A stretch of DNA of 64,000 bases from Micromonospora sp. WMMD882 (GTDB lineage Bacteria; Actinomycetota; Actinomycetes; Mycobacteriales; Micromonosporaceae), in NCBI RefSeq assembly GCF_027497255.1, contig NZ_CP114903.1, forward strand, positions 1,240,001 to 1,304,000, in the 5' to 3' direction. The position numbers and the translations under genes were made by a program. Below, piece after piece: positions 7,862 to 17,183 of the stretch. The notes below the pieces were generated by a model. It searched no databases and was not told the origin of the DNA. It was given only the letters and a program-made list of their open reading frames with translations. Within the stretch, counting starts at the first letter, position 1; each line of letters opens with the position of its first letter.

Positions 7862-9886
7862 ATGCTGGTCGGCGGTCGGCTCTGCTACGGCGGCGACTAC
7901 AACCCGGAGCAGTGGCCGGCGGAGGTCTGGCAGCAGGACGTCGAGCTGATGCGGCAGGCCGGCGTCACCCTGGTCACCGTGGGCGTGTTCGCCTGGTCCC
8001 GGCTCGAGCCAGCCCCCGGCCGCTACACCCTCGACTGGCTCGACCAGGTGCTCGACCTGCTGCACGACGGCGGCGTCCAGGTCGCGCTGGCCACCCCCAC
8101 CGCGTCCCCGCCGCCCTGGTTCAGCCTGGCCCACCCCGGCGCCCTGCCGGTGACCGCCGACGGGGTCCGGCTGCACCACGGCAGCCGGGACACCTACTGC
8201 GCCGCCGCGCCCGCCTACCGGGCCGCCGCCCGCCGGATCACCGGCGTGCTCGCCGAGCGCTACGCCCGGCACCCCGCCGTCGCGCTGTGGCACGTGCACA
8301 ACGAGTACGGCGCCACCTGCCACTGCCGGTACGCCGAGGCCGGCTTCCGCCGCTGGCTACGCGACCGCCACGGCGACCTGGACGCGCTCAACGACGCCTG
8401 GACCACCAGCTTCTGGAGCCAGCACTACTCCGACTGGGCGCAGGTCAGCACCCCCCGGGCCACCCAGTACCTGCCCAACCCCACCCAGACCCTCGACTTC
8501 CGCCGCTACTGGTCCGACGAGCTGCTGTCGGCGTACGCCGAGCAGCGGGACCTGCTGCGGGCGGCGAACCCGGCGGTGCCGGTCACCACCAACTACGTCC
8601 TCGGCGACTGGGTGCCGGTCGACCACGGCCGCTGGGCCACCGAGGTCGACCTGGTCGCCGTGGACCACTACCCGTCCGACGCCGGCCCGGCCGCCGAGGA
8701 GCAGACCGCGCTCGCCGCCGACCTGGCCCGGGGCTGGGCCCGCCACGGCGCGCCGCGCCGGGCCGGACCGACCGCCGACGGGCGCGCGGACGCCTGGCTG
8801 CTGATGGAGAGCGCCCCCAACCTCATCTACACCCCCGGCCGGATGCACACCCGCGAGCCCGGCCGGATGGCCCGGCACAGCCTGGCGCACGTGGCCCGGG
8901 GCTCCCGGGGCGCGATGTTCTTCCAGTGGCGGGCACCGCGGGGCGGAGCGGAGCTGTTCCACTCCGCCCTGGTGCCGCACGCCGGACCGGACAGCCGCGT
9001 CTTCCGGGAGGCCGTCGCGCTGGGCGGGATGCTCGACCGGATCGCCGAGGTCGACGCCGGCGCCGTCGAAGCGTCGGTCGCGATCGGCTGGGACGCCGCC
9101 AGCGGCTGGGCGTTGCAGCAGCGCGGCCTGCCGACCGACCGGCTGAGCCACCACGACGAGGTCGCCGCCACGCACCGGGCCCTGTGGCGGGCCGGCTACA
9201 CCTGCGACCCCGTGCTGCCCGGCGACCCGTTGGACCGGTACGCGCTGCTCGTCCTGCCGGCCCTCTACCTCGCCTCCGACGCCACCGCCGGCTGGGTCCA
9301 CGACTACGTCCACGGCGGCGGGCACCTGGTGGTCGGCTACCTCAGCGGAGTCGCCGACGAGCACGCCCGGATCCGTCTCGGCGGGTACCCCGGCGCGTTC
9401 CGCGACGTCCTCGGCGTCCGGGTCGAGGAGTTCCACCCGCTCGCCGACGACGACGAGATCCCGCTGACCGGCGGCGGGACGGGCCGGCTCTGGTCCGAGA
9501 CGGTCCACCTGGCCGGGGCGGAACCGGTCCGCGCGTACGCCGCCGGGGCGCTCGCCGGCAGCCCGGCGGTCACCCGCCACCGGTACGGAGACGGCGTCGC
9601 CTGGTACGTCTCGACCCGCCCCGACGACACGACCCACCGGAGCCTGCTCACCGGGGCCGCCCTCGCCGCCGGCGCCCGACCGGCCTGCCCCGGCGCGCCG
9701 GACGGCGTGGAGGCGGTCCGCCGCCGTGGCCCCGGGGCGAGCTGGCTGTTCCTGCTCAACCACACCGACCGCGCGCAACGGGTGCCGGCCACCGGAACCG
9801 ACCTGATCACCGGGGCGGTGGCGGAAACCGGGCTGACCCTCCCCGCCGGGCAGGTGGCGGTGGTCCGGGAACGCGCCGATGCCTGA
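7862..9886 (+). CDS. GH42 beta-galactosidase
   Basis: A 674-residue glycoside hydrolase family 42 enzyme. The family start ([10 protein letters not shown]), the acid/base Glu148 in HVHNEYG, the nucleophile Glu316 in LLMESAPN and the conserved [10 protein letters not shown] segment are all present, followed by the trimerisation (glutamine-amidotransferase-like) domain and a C-terminal beta domain. It hydrolyses terminal beta-galactosides. In this locus the natural job would be removing galactose exposed on xyloglucan side chains after fucose is removed. The ATG at 7862 follows GAGGGGTGGC. The start of the next gene overlaps its stop codon, so the two are coupled. Confidence 0.93.
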   Translation: MLVGGRLCYGGDYNPEQWPAEVWQQDVELMRQAGVTLVTVGVFAWSRLEPAPGRYTLDWLDQVLDLLHDGGVQVALATPTASPPPWFSLAHPGALPVTADGVRLHHGSRDTYCAAAPAYRAAARRITGVLAERYARHPAVALWHVHNEYGATCHCRYAEAGFRRWLRDRHGDLDALNDAWTTSFWSQHYSDWAQVSTPRATQYLPNPTQTLDFRRYWSDELLSAYAEQRDLLRAANPAVPVTTNYVLGDWVPVDHGRWATEVDLVAVDHYPSDAGPAAEEQTALAADLARGWARHGAPRRAGPTADGRADAWLLMESAPNLIYTPGRMHTREPGRMARHSLAHVARGSRGAMFFQWRAPRGGAELFHSALVPHAGPDSRVFREAVALGGMLDRIAEVDAGAVEASVAIGWDAASGWALQQRGLPTDRLSHHDEVAATHRALWRAGYTCDPVLPGDPLDRYALLVLPALYLASDATAGWVHDYVHGGGHLVVGYLSGVADEHARIRLGGYPGAFRDVLGVRVEEFHPLADDDEIPLTGGGTGRLWSETVHLAGAEPVRAYAAGALAGSPAVTRHRYGDGVAWYVSTRPDDTTHRSLLTGAALAAGARPACPGAPDGVEAVRRRGPGASWLFLLNHTDRAQRVPATGTDLITGAVAETGLTLPAGQVAVVRERADA

Positions 9887-12218
9887 CCCGGCCGGGCCCC
9901 GGATCCACTTCGACCGGCCGGCGACCGGCTGGCAGGACGCCCTGCCGCTGGGCAACGGCCGGCTCGGCGCGATGGCCCACGGCGGGCCAGCCCGGCACCG
10001 CTTCGCCCTCAACGTCGACACCCTCTGGTCCGGCGGCCCCCGCGGCCACGGCGTCACCGACGGCCCGGCCACCCTCGCCGAGCTCCGCCACCTGCTGCTG
10101 GACGAGGGCGACCCGCTGGCCGCCGGGCTCGCCAGCCGACGCCTCCAGGGCCCGAACAGCCAGGCGTACCAGCCCCTCGGCGACCTGCTGATCGACCATC
10201 CCGGCCCGACGGTCGACGGCTGCCACCGGGAGCTCGACCTGGCCCGTGCCGTCGCCACCACCCGGCTCGGCTCCGGCCTGGTCGTCGAGGCGTTCTGCGC
10301 CGCCCCGGACGACGTCCTGGTGGTGCGGCTGCGCGCCGCCGACCCGCTCGACGTCACCGTCACCCTGCGCCACCCGCACCACGAGGGCTGGACCGACCGG
10401 CCCGACCCGACGACCGTCGCCGTCGGGGGCCGCGCCCCGGCGCACGTCCCCCCACCGCACCCCGACCGCGTCGACCCGGTCGTCTACCGTCCCGGCGAGG
10501 GCACCTGCTTCGGGTACGCCGTCCGGGCGCTCGCCGCCGGCGGCACGGTCACCGCGTACGGCGACGGCCTGCGGATCACCGGCGGCCGGGAGGCGACCCT
10601 GCTGGTGGCGGCCGAGACGGCGTACCAGGGATGGGACCGGGCGCCGCACGACGACCGACGGCGGCTGCGCGACGCGGTCGTCGCGACCCTGGACGCGGCG
10701 GCGGCCCTCGGCCCGACCCGGCTGGCCGCCCGGCACCAGGCCGACCACCGGGCGCTGTTCGACCGGGTCCACCTCGACCTGCCGACCGACCCGGCCGTCA
10801 CGGCGCTGCCCACGGACCGGCGGCTCGCCCGCTTCCGCGCCGGGCACCCGGACCCGGGTCTGGCGGCGCTGCTGCTCGCCTACGGCCGGTACCTGCTGAT
10901 CGCCTCGTCCCGGCCGGGCGCCCAGCCGGCCACCCTCCAGGGCGTCTGGTGCGACGCCATCCAACCCGCCTGGAGCAGCAACTGGACCACCAACGTCAAC
11001 GTCGAGATGAACCACTGGGCGGCGGAGACCACCAACCTGCCCGAGTGCCACCGGCCCCTGCTCGACCTGGTCGGGGAGCTGGCCGTCGCCGGCGCGCGTA
11101 CCGCCCGCGAGCTGTACGACTGCGCCGGCTGGACCACCCACCACAACGTCGACCTGTGGCGGACGACCTGGCCGGTGGGGGAGGGCCGGGACGACCCGTC
11201 CTGGGCGATGTGGCCGATGGGCGGGGTGTGGCTGACCCGGCACCTGGTCGAGCACGCCGACTTCGCCGGCGACGACGCTTTCCTGGTGGAACGGGCCTGG
11301 CCGCTGCTGCGCGGCGCGACCGCGTTCGTCCTGGACTTCCTCGTTCCGGGCCCGGCCGGGACGCTGGTGACCTGCCCGTCCACCTCGCCGGAGAACACTT
11401 ACCGGGACCGGGTCGGCCGGGAGGTCACCGTCGACGTCATGACCACGATGGACATCTGGCTGGTGCGGGAGCTGTTCCGGGCCACCCTGCGCGCCGCCGA
11501 CCGGGCCGGCCACGGCGACGACGAGGTCGTCCTGCGGATCCGCGCCGCCCGGGACCGGCTGCCCGCGCCGACCGTCGGCCCGGACGGCCGGCTGCTGGAA
11601 TGGTCCACCCCGGTGACCGAGGTGGACCCGGGTCACCGGCACCTGTCGCACCTCTACGGGCTCTACCCGGGCAGCGAGATCGACCCGGTCGACACCCCCG
11701 ACTGGGCGGCGGCGGCCCGCCGCTCCCTGCGGACCCGGCTGGACGCCGGCAGCGGCGGCACCGGCTGGAGCCGCGCCTGGACGATCGCGCTCTGGGCCCG
11801 GCTGGGCGACGGCGACGCGGCCGAGGCGGCCCTGCGCGAGCTGCTCACCCGGTACACCGCCGCGAACCTGCTCAACCTGCAACCACCGGCGACCTTCCAG
11901 ATCGACGGCACCCTCGGCGCGACCGCCGCCGTCGCGGAGTTGCTGGTGCAGAGCCACCGGGACCGGTTGCGGCTGCTGCCCGCCCTGCCGTCCGCCTGGC
12001 CCGACGGGGCGGTACGCGGACTGCGCGCCCGTGGCCCGGTGCTGGTCGACCTCACCTGGCGGGCCGGCCGCCTGACCCGGGCCGTCCTCACCGCCCCCGA
12101 GGACCGCGCCGTCACCCTGGCCCTCCCGCCCGCAACGCCCGGCCCCACCACCGTCCACCTCCGTGCCGCCACCCCCCTCACCATCCGCTTCCCACCCCTG
12201 CCACCCGCGTCGATCTAG
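9879..12218 (+). CDS. GH95 alpha-L-fucosidase
   Basis: A 779-residue glycoside hydrolase family 95 protein. Family hallmarks are [15 protein letters not shown] near the N-terminus, [10 protein letters not shown], the catalytic (alpha/alpha)6-barrel segments [13 protein letters not shown] and [12 protein letters not shown], and the C-terminal beta-sandwich. GH95 enzymes invert alpha-1,2-linked fucose, the linkage found on the galactose of plant xyloglucan. It overlaps the GH42 stop by eight bases (ATGCCTGA). No secretion signal is apparent. Together with GH42, GH31 and GH3 it supplies the ordered removal of fucose, galactose, xylose and glucose. No oligosaccharide transporter is in this window. 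Confidence 0.92.
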   Translation: MPDPAGPRIHFDRPATGWQDALPLGNGRLGAMAHGGPARHRFALNVDTLWSGGPRGHGVTDGPATLAELRHLLLDEGDPLAAGLASRRLQGPNSQAYQPLGDLLIDHPGPTVDGCHRELDLARAVATTRLGSGLVVEAFCAAPDDVLVVRLRAADPLDVTVTLRHPHHEGWTDRPDPTTVAVGGRAPAHVPPPHPDRVDPVVYRPGEGTCFGYAVRALAAGGTVTAYGDGLRITGGREATLLVAAETAYQGWDRAPHDDRRRLRDAVVATLDAAAALGPTRLAARHQADHRALFDRVHLDLPTDPAVTALPTDRRLARFRAGHPDPGLAALLLAYGRYLLIASSRPGAQPATLQGVWCDAIQPAWSSNWTTNVNVEMNHWAAETTNLPECHRPLLDLVGELAVAGARTARELYDCAGWTTHHNVDLWRTTWPVGEGRDDPSWAMWPMGGVWLTRHLVEHADFAGDDAFLVERAWPLLRGATAFVLDFLVPGPAGTLVTCPSTSPENTYRDRVGREVTVDVMTTMDIWLVRELFRATLRAADRAGHGDDEVVLRIRAARDRLPAPTVGPDGRLLEWSTPVTEVDPGHRHLSHLYGLYPGSEIDPVDTPDWAAAARRSLRTRLDAGSGGTGWSRAWTIALWARLGDGDAAEAALRELLTRYTAANLLNLQPPATFQIDGTLGATAAVAELLVQSHRDRLRLLPALPSAWPDGAVRGLRARGPVLVDLTWRAGRLTRAVLTAPEDRAVTLALPPATPGPTTVHLRAATPLTIRFPPLPPASI

Positions 12219-12272
12219 GGGAAATCGTCGTTGGTGGATCTCCGCGGACGGCGGTCTGCCTAGATCGACGCG
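12206..12272. repeat. 13-base inverted repeat around the GH95 stop codon
   Basis: CGCGTCGATCTAG (12206-12218) and CTAGATCGACGCG (12260-12272) are perfect inverted copies separated by 41 bases. The left arm contains the GH95 stop codon. It could fold as a long-loop terminator for the GH42-GH95 unit or be an operator for the next gene; the sequence alone does not decide. Confidence 0.5.
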
Positions 12273-12306
12273 TGGGGGAGGCGGTCCACAAAGTAGGGTG
12301 GGTGGG

Positions 12307-13254
12307 GTGGGAGTGGATGTGATCGTGGTGGGGGCGGGGGTCGTCGGGTTGACGGCGGCGGTGCGGTTGCAGCAGCGGGGCGCCCGGGTCACGGTGTGCA
12401 CCGCCGACCCGCCGGAGCGGCTCGTCTCCACCGTCGCGGCGGCGGTCTGGTACCCGACCCACACCGACGCCGATCCCCGGGTGCTGGCCTGGGCGGCGGC
12501 CAGCTACGAGGAGTTCCGCCGCCAGGCGGGCGACGGCGTGCCGGGGGTGCTGCTGCGCCGTACCCGGATGTTCCAGCGGCGGACCGCCGACGAGCTGCCC
12601 TGGTGGACGGCGGCGGCCGGGGACGTGACGGTCCACGACGCGCCCGCGCCGTACGCCCGGGAGCTGCGCTTCGTCGCCCCGCTCGCCGAGATGACCACCT
12701 ATCTGGCCTGGTTGCGCCAGCGCGTCGTCGACGGCGGCGGTCAGGTGACGAGCCGCCGGGTGGACCGCCTCGACGACCTCTTCGCCGAGGCGCCCGTCGT
12801 GGTCAACGCCGCCGGCCTGGCCGCCGGCGCGCTCTGCGGCGACCCGACCGTGCTGCCGATCCGGGGCCAGGTGGTGCTGGTCGGCAATCCGGGCCTGACC
12901 GAGTCGGTACGCGACGAGGAGCACCCCGAGGGCACCGCGTACGTGCACCCACGCAGCCGGGACGTGGTGCTGGGCGGCAGCTACGAGCCCGGCCGCGACG
13001 ACCTCGACCCCGATCCGGAGATCCGGGCCGGGATCCTGCGCCGCTGCCTGGCCCTGGTGCCGGAGCTCTCCCTCGCGCCGCTGCTCGGCGAACGGATCGG
13101 CCTACGGCCGGGCCGGCCCGCCGGGCCACGGATCGAGGCGGAGGCCCGCCCCGGCGGCCGGCTGGTGCACGCCTACGGGCACGGCGGCGCGGGCATGACC
13201 CTCGCCTGGGGTGGCGCGGACGAGATCTGCGCGCTGGCGTTCGCCGGGGACTGA
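12307..13254 (+). CDS. FAD-dependent D-amino-acid oxidase family protein (DAO)
   Basis: About 315 residues. It has the N-terminal Rossmann FAD motif (VIVVGAGVVGLTAAVRL), the DAO signature region (AAAVWYPTH) and a C-terminal segment VHAYGHGGAGMTLAWG characteristic of D-amino-acid oxidases. The expected reaction is oxidation of a D-amino acid to the keto acid, ammonia and peroxide; D-aspartate or glycine oxidase activity cannot be excluded. The GTG at 12307 is chosen as the nearest start before the Rossmann strand; another GTG lies six bases later. It is a single gene after the glycosidase block and converges on the lipid-kinase-like gene. The 94-base gap to that gene holds nothing clear. Confidence 0.82.
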   Translation: MGVDVIVVGAGVVGLTAAVRLQQRGARVTVCTADPPERLVSTVAAAVWYPTHTDADPRVLAWAAASYEEFRRQAGDGVPGVLLRRTRMFQRRTADELPWWTAAAGDVTVHDAPAPYARELRFVAPLAEMTTYLAWLRQRVVDGGGQVTSRRVDRLDDLFAEAPVVVNAAGLAAGALCGDPTVLPIRGQVVLVGNPGLTESVRDEEHPEGTAYVHPRSRDVVLGGSYEPGRDDLDPDPEIRAGILRRCLALVPELSLAPLLGERIGLRPGRPAGPRIEAEARPGGRLVHAYGHGGAGMTLAWGGADEICALAFAGD

Positions 13255-13348
13255 CCGGTCCCGCCGGGCCGCCGACGGCGGGCGTCGCCCCACCGGACCG
13301 GCGGCCGGTCAGCCACCGGTCAGAAGCGGCGTGCCCGTGGTGCCGCCG

Positions 13349-14278
13349 TCAGCGGTCGGGGCTGTCGGCGGGGGCCATCACCCGCAGCGCGTTGGCGGCC
13401 AACCCGAGCCGCAGCGGGGTGTGCCCGGCCAGCTCGCCGTCCACCTCGACCGGGGCCGGCCGGTCGGTCTCCAGCCACAGCTCGCCGACCGCGAGGAACG
13501 ACGTCTCACCGAGCGTACGGCGGTGCCCGGTGGCCACGTTGCGGGCCGTGTCCACCAGCAGTCCCCGCCGGGTCGGCCCACCCACCGGGTACGCGACCAG
13601 CAGCCGGTCGTCGGCGTCGGTGTCGGCGGTGATCGGGCGGCCGGCGTGGAAACCGCCGTTGGCCACGAAGAGCTGGTGGGTGACGAACTCGTGCTCCACC
13701 CCGTCGGCCCGCACGGTGGCGCGCAGCGGACGGTGCCGGGTGAGCAGGGCCAGGGCGGTGAGCGGGTACGCCGACCGGCCGACGACCCGTTTCAGCCCCG
13801 GCGGCGTACGGAGCATGATGTCGGCGGAGAGCCCCACGCCGACGTGGTTGGCGAACGGCGTGTCACCGGCCAGGCCGAGGTCCACGTCGATGACCTTGCC
13901 CCGGCTGAGCACGTCCACCGCCCCGTCCAGGTCGAGCGGGACGCCGACGGTCCGGGCGAAGTTGTTGGTGGTGCCCAGCGGCAGCAGGCCGAGCGCCAGG
14001 TCACGGTGGGCGAGCAGCCGGGCGGCGGCGCTCAACGTGCCGTCGCCGCCGCCGGCCACCAGCAGGTCCGGGCCCAGCCCGACCGCCTCGTTCAGGCTCC
14101 GTTCGAGCTGGCCGGGCCGGTCGACGGGGTAGGTGCCGAGCAGGTCGAAGCCGGCGGCGCGCAGCCGGTCCAGGGTCCGCTCGTAGTGCTGCCGGCCCCG
14201 CCGCGACCGGGCGTTGACGACCAGCGCCGCCCGCCGGTCACGACGGATGTCCGCGCTCAGCTCCTGCTTGCTCCGCAT
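13349..14278 (-). CDS. Diacylglycerol/lipid kinase family protein (YegS/DgkB-like)
   Basis: A 309-residue soluble kinase of the DAGK catalytic-domain family. The nucleotide-binding loop VAGGGDGTLSAAA is at about residues 75-88, preceded by AALVVNARS and followed by LPLGTTNNFAR, all standard for this family. The C-terminal domain carries the usual VEVDGE motif. It likely phosphorylates a lipid (diacylglycerol, sphingosine-like or polyprenol). It lies downstream of the six-gene operon on the same strand, but a strong hairpin separates them, so it is probably an independent transcript or read-through only. Confidence 0.88.
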   Translation of the reverse strand: MRSKQELSADIRRDRRAALVVNARSRRGRQHYERTLDRLRAAGFDLLGTYPVDRPGQLERSLNEAVGLGPDLLVAGGGDGTLSAAARLLAHRDLALGLLPLGTTNNFARTVGVPLDLDGAVDVLSRGKVIDVDLGLAGDTPFANHVGVGLSADIMLRTPPGLKRVVGRSAYPLTALALLTRHRPLRATVRADGVEHEFVTHQLFVANGGFHAGRPITADTDADDRLLVAYPVGGPTRRGLLVDTARNVATGHRRTLGETSFLAVGELWLETDRPAPVEVDGELAGHTPLRLGLAANALRVMAPADSPDR

Positions 14279-14317
14279 GAGCGATGACCCTATCCGGGGG
14301 CCGACGCCGGGTGTCGA

Positions 14318-14362
14318 CGCCGCCCGACCCGGCGTGCCCGGCGGTCGGCGGGTCGGGCGGCG
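14318..14362 (-). terminator. Hairpin terminator of the AfsA-nitroreductase operon
   Basis: A perfect 14-base stem (14318-14331 with 14349-14362, loop 17) begins two bases downstream of the nitroreductase stop codon. GC-rich stems without a T-run are typical intrinsic terminators in high-GC actinobacteria. Confidence 0.65.
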
Positions 14363-14363
14363 C

Positions 14364-15074
14364 TCACCACCGCTGGTCGTGCAGCACGTCCGCCAGTGGC
14401 GGCCTGGTCGCCGGGCGGAAGGTGTCGCCCCGGTGGAAGGCGGTGGGCACCAGCGCCACCTGGTGCGTCCCGGCCGGGATGCCGAGCAGCCGCGCCACCT
14501 CCGCCTCGCGTCGCAGGTGGGCGGTCGTCCACGCGGTGCCCAGACCCCGGGCGCGGGCGGCGAGCATGAAGGACCAGACGCCGGGCAGCACCGAGCCCCA
14601 CAGGCCCGCCTGGTTGCCCTGCGGCAGTGGCTCCGGGGTCACCACGCAGGCCAGCAGCAGCACCGGCACCTGGCCCAGGTGCTCGGCCAGCCACACCGCG
14701 CTGGCCAGCGACCGCTGCGCCGCCGAGCCGGCCCGGACGCCGGCCGGCGCGGCGCCCCGACCGGCCTCCGTCCCGGCCACGCCGTCCGTCGGGCCGCCGT
14801 CCGCGCCGCCGCCGTTGTCGCTGCCCCCGCCCGCGCCGCTGCCGTGCTGGTCGGCGAAGGCGGCCCGGTAGATCTCACCGAGCCGGGCCCGCGTCCGCGG
14901 CTCGGTGACCACCACCCAGTGCAGGACGTGCCGCCCCGAGCCGCACGGCGCCTGCTGGGCGACGCGCAGGCACTCCTCGATCAGCTCGCGTGGCACCGGA
15001 CGGGTCAGGTCCAACCGGCGGCGCACCGCCCGGGTGGTGGTCAGCAGCTCGTCGGGGGTCAACCAGTCAGCCAC
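14364..15074 (-). CDS. Nitroreductase-family FMN oxidoreductase
   Basis: A 236-residue protein of the nitroreductase/FMN family. It shows the N-terminal FMN contact region (AVRRRLDLTRPVP, then APCGSGRHVLHWVVV) and the C-terminal GLGTAWTTAHLRRE helix with LLGIPAGTHQVALVP. A glycine/alanine-rich insertion of about 45 residues (around residues 78-122) interrupts the domain where the family normally has a short loop; its role is unknown. It is the last gene of the operon and its start overlaps the P450 stop by eight bases. The reaction is probably reduction or flavin-dependent desaturation of the pathway intermediate. The substrate cannot be read from sequence. Confidence 0.85.
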   Translation of the reverse strand: MADWLTPDELLTTTRAVRRRLDLTRPVPRELIEECLRVAQQAPCGSGRHVLHWVVVTEPRTRARLGEIYRAAFADQHGSGAGGGSDNGGGADGGPTDGVAGTEAGRGAAPAGVRAGSAAQRSLASAVWLAEHLGQVPVLLLACVVTPEPLPQGNQAGLWGSVLPGVWSFMLAARARGLGTAWTTAHLRREAEVARLLGIPAGTHQVALVPTAFHRGDTFRPATRPPLADVLHDQRW

Positions 15075-16284
15075 CGGCCGCTCCGTCCCAGCGCAGCGGC
15101 AGCTCCCACAGCCCCCGCACGTACATGTCGGTGCGCCAGCGCAGCGCCGTGTCCGGCACGGCGATCCGCAGCCCGGGCAGGCTGGTCAGCAGGACGTCGA
15201 CACCGACCCGCAGCTCCAGCCGGGCCAGCTCCGCCCCGAGGCAGTGGTGCGCGCCGTACCCGAAGGCGACGTGCGGGTTCTCCGCCCGGTCCGGGTCGAG
15301 CCGGTCCGGGTCGGCGAAGACGTCCGGGTCGCGGTTGGCCGCGTCGGGCACCGGCACCACCACCTCGCCGGCCGCCACCACCGACCCGTCGGAGAGCAGC
15401 ACGTCCTCGGTGGCCACGTGCGGCACCCCGCCGCTGCCGTTGGCGCAGACGTGCCGCAGGACCTCCTCGATCAGCGGGTCCCGGGTGGCCGGTCCGGCGA
15501 GCGCCCGCGCGGTCAGCGCCGGGTCGCGCAGGATCTCGTACAGCACCGCCCCCAGCACGTTGCTGGTCGTCTCGTAGCCGGCCATCAGCATCCCGGCCGA
15601 CAGGACCACCGCCTCGGCGCGGCTCAGCCGCCGGTCGTCGCGCTCCTGGCTGAGCATCCGGGCGATCAGCCCGGTCGGCGCGTCACCCCGGTCCAGTCCG
15701 GCCTGCACCGTGTCCACCAGGTCCGCGAAGTAGCCGTGCATCTCCTGGTGACACTTGCGCACCGTGTCGGCGGGGAACTTGTCGATCGACATCATCGCGT
15801 CCACCCACGGCCCGAAGCGGGGCATGTCCTCCTCCGGCACGCCCATCACCCGGCACATCACCCGCAGGGTGAACGGCACGGTGAACCGGCCCACCACGTC
15901 GGCCGGCGTCGGCCCGGCGGTGAACTCGGCGAGCTGCGACCGGGCCACCTCCTCGACCATCGACCGCATCCGGGCCACCCGGTGCGCGGTGAACGCGGGC
16001 GCCACCGTGCCGCGACGGCGGGTGTGCACCGGCGGGTCGGCCGTGATCAACGGCAGCGAGTCGGAGCTGCGCGCGAAGAGCGTCCCGGAGGTGTACGCCG
16101 ACCGGCTGAACCGTCGGTCGGCCAGCACCAGCCGCACGTCCGGGTACCGCGTGAGCACCAGGGCCTCCCGGCCACCGGGCAGCCGTACCCGGCCCGGTCG
16201 GGGCTGGGCGCGCATCGCCGCGTACTGCGGCGGGGGTTCGGTCGAGGCGTCGACCGGGAACGGGAACGCCGGCAGCTCACTCAT
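15067..16284 (-). CDS. Cytochrome P450 (class I bacterial type)
   Basis: A 405-residue soluble P450. The oxygen-binding I-helix has AGYETTSN, the K-helix has EEVLR, and the haem-binding loop reads FGYGAHHCLGAELAR with the axial cysteine. It lacks a membrane anchor and needs a ferredoxin from elsewhere. Its ATG overlaps the UbiA stop codon (ATGA). It is typical of P450s that tailor secondary metabolites (hydroxylation), and within this operon it probably oxidises the prenylated or lipid-like product. Confidence 0.92.
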   Translation of the reverse strand: MSELPAFPFPVDASTEPPPQYAAMRAQPRPGRVRLPGGREALVLTRYPDVRLVLADRRFSRSAYTSGTLFARSSDSLPLITADPPVHTRRRGTVAPAFTAHRVARMRSMVEEVARSQLAEFTAGPTPADVVGRFTVPFTLRVMCRVMGVPEEDMPRFGPWVDAMMSIDKFPADTVRKCHQEMHGYFADLVDTVQAGLDRGDAPTGLIARMLSQERDDRRLSRAEAVVLSAGMLMAGYETTSNVLGAVLYEILRDPALTARALAGPATRDPLIEEVLRHVCANGSGGVPHVATEDVLLSDGSVVAAGEVVVPVPDAANRDPDVFADPDRLDPDRAENPHVAFGYGAHHCLGAELARLELRVGVDVLLTSLPGLRIAVPDTALRWRTDMYVRGLWELPLRWDGAAGG

Positions 16285-17183
16285 CCGGCCACCACCTCCT
16301 GCGCCAGGCTGATCACCTGGAAGACCGTGAACGTGCCGAGCAGGAACATCGCCGCCGACGGGTACGACCAGCGGGGCTGATCGTCCCGCCAGAACCGGAC
16401 CGCGGCGAGGGCGGGCAGCGCCAACGGCAGCGCCGCCAGCCAGACCGGCCACCACGGGGCCCGATCGCCGGCGGTGACCGCCAGCAGCAGCGCCACCGAG
16501 GCCAGCGCCGCGCCGACCGCGAGCCCGCCCACGGTCGACCCGCCCAGCGGCTGCGAGTACGTCCGTTCGCCCGGCCGGGGCGTACGGGTGGTCTTGCGGC
16601 CGAACTCCAGGTGCAGGAAGGCCAGCGCGGAGACCACCATGCCGGCCACGCCCGACCAGGACGGGCCCAGCCCGGTGGCGTGCAGCAGCCCGGCGTAGAG
16701 GAATCCGTTGACGGCGAGCTGCACCGGGAAGTTGACCACGAAGCCGAGCAGCAGCGCGTCCCCGGCCGGCCAGCGCAGCTTCTGGTCGGCCCAGAGCAGC
16801 GCGAACGCGTAGGCCAGCACGGCCGCCAGGACCGCCAGCACCGACGGACGCCAGGCGTTGAGCGCCAGCACCAGCACCGTGCCGGCGGCGATCAGGACGC
16901 CCAGGTCACGTACCGACACCACGCCCCGGGCCAGTGGACGCTGCGGGTTGTGCTCCCGGTCGTACGGCAGGTCCCGGATGTCGTCCAGGGCCCGCATCAT
17001 CAGCAGGGTCACCAGCAGGGTCACCGCGCTGACCAGCACCCCGACGTCCGGCAGCCAGCCGTCGACGCGGCGGTCCGTCACGGCGCACACCGCCGTCCCG
17101 CCGAACGCCCAGGTCACCGCGTAGGGCACGTACGCCTTGGGCGGGTAGCTGCCGGCGACGTAGCCGGCGAGGCGGTGGATCAG
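16281..17183 (-). CDS. UbiA-family membrane prenyltransferase-like protein
   Basis: About 300 residues with eight or nine hydrophobic segments. The first aspartate-rich motif is clear (ALDDIRDLPYDREHNPQRP, matching NDxxDxxxD and the following R-P-L). The usual second motif is replaced by an acidic/basic segment, LEFGRKTTRTPRPGE. These enzymes join an isoprenoid diphosphate to an acceptor in the membrane. The start is uncertain. The natural N-terminus (IHRLAGYVAGSYPPK) has only a CTG at 17183, overlapping the preceding stop codon; otherwise GTG codons further upstream would add a low-complexity extension. The end overlaps the P450 start by four bases. Confidence 0.8.
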   Translation of the reverse strand: MIHRLAGYVAGSYPPKAYVPYAVTWAFGGTAVCAVTDRRVDGWLPDVGVLVSAVTLLVTLLMMRALDDIRDLPYDREHNPQRPLARGVVSVRDLGVLIAAGTVLVLALNAWRPSVLAVLAAVLAYAFALLWADQKLRWPAGDALLLGFVVNFPVQLAVNGFLYAGLLHATGLGPSWSGVAGMVVSALAFLHLEFGRKTTRTPRPGERTYSQPLGGSTVGGLAVGAALASVALLLAVTAGDRAPWWPVWLAALPLALPALAAVRFWRDDQPRWSYPSAAMFLLGTFTVFQVISLAQEVVAG

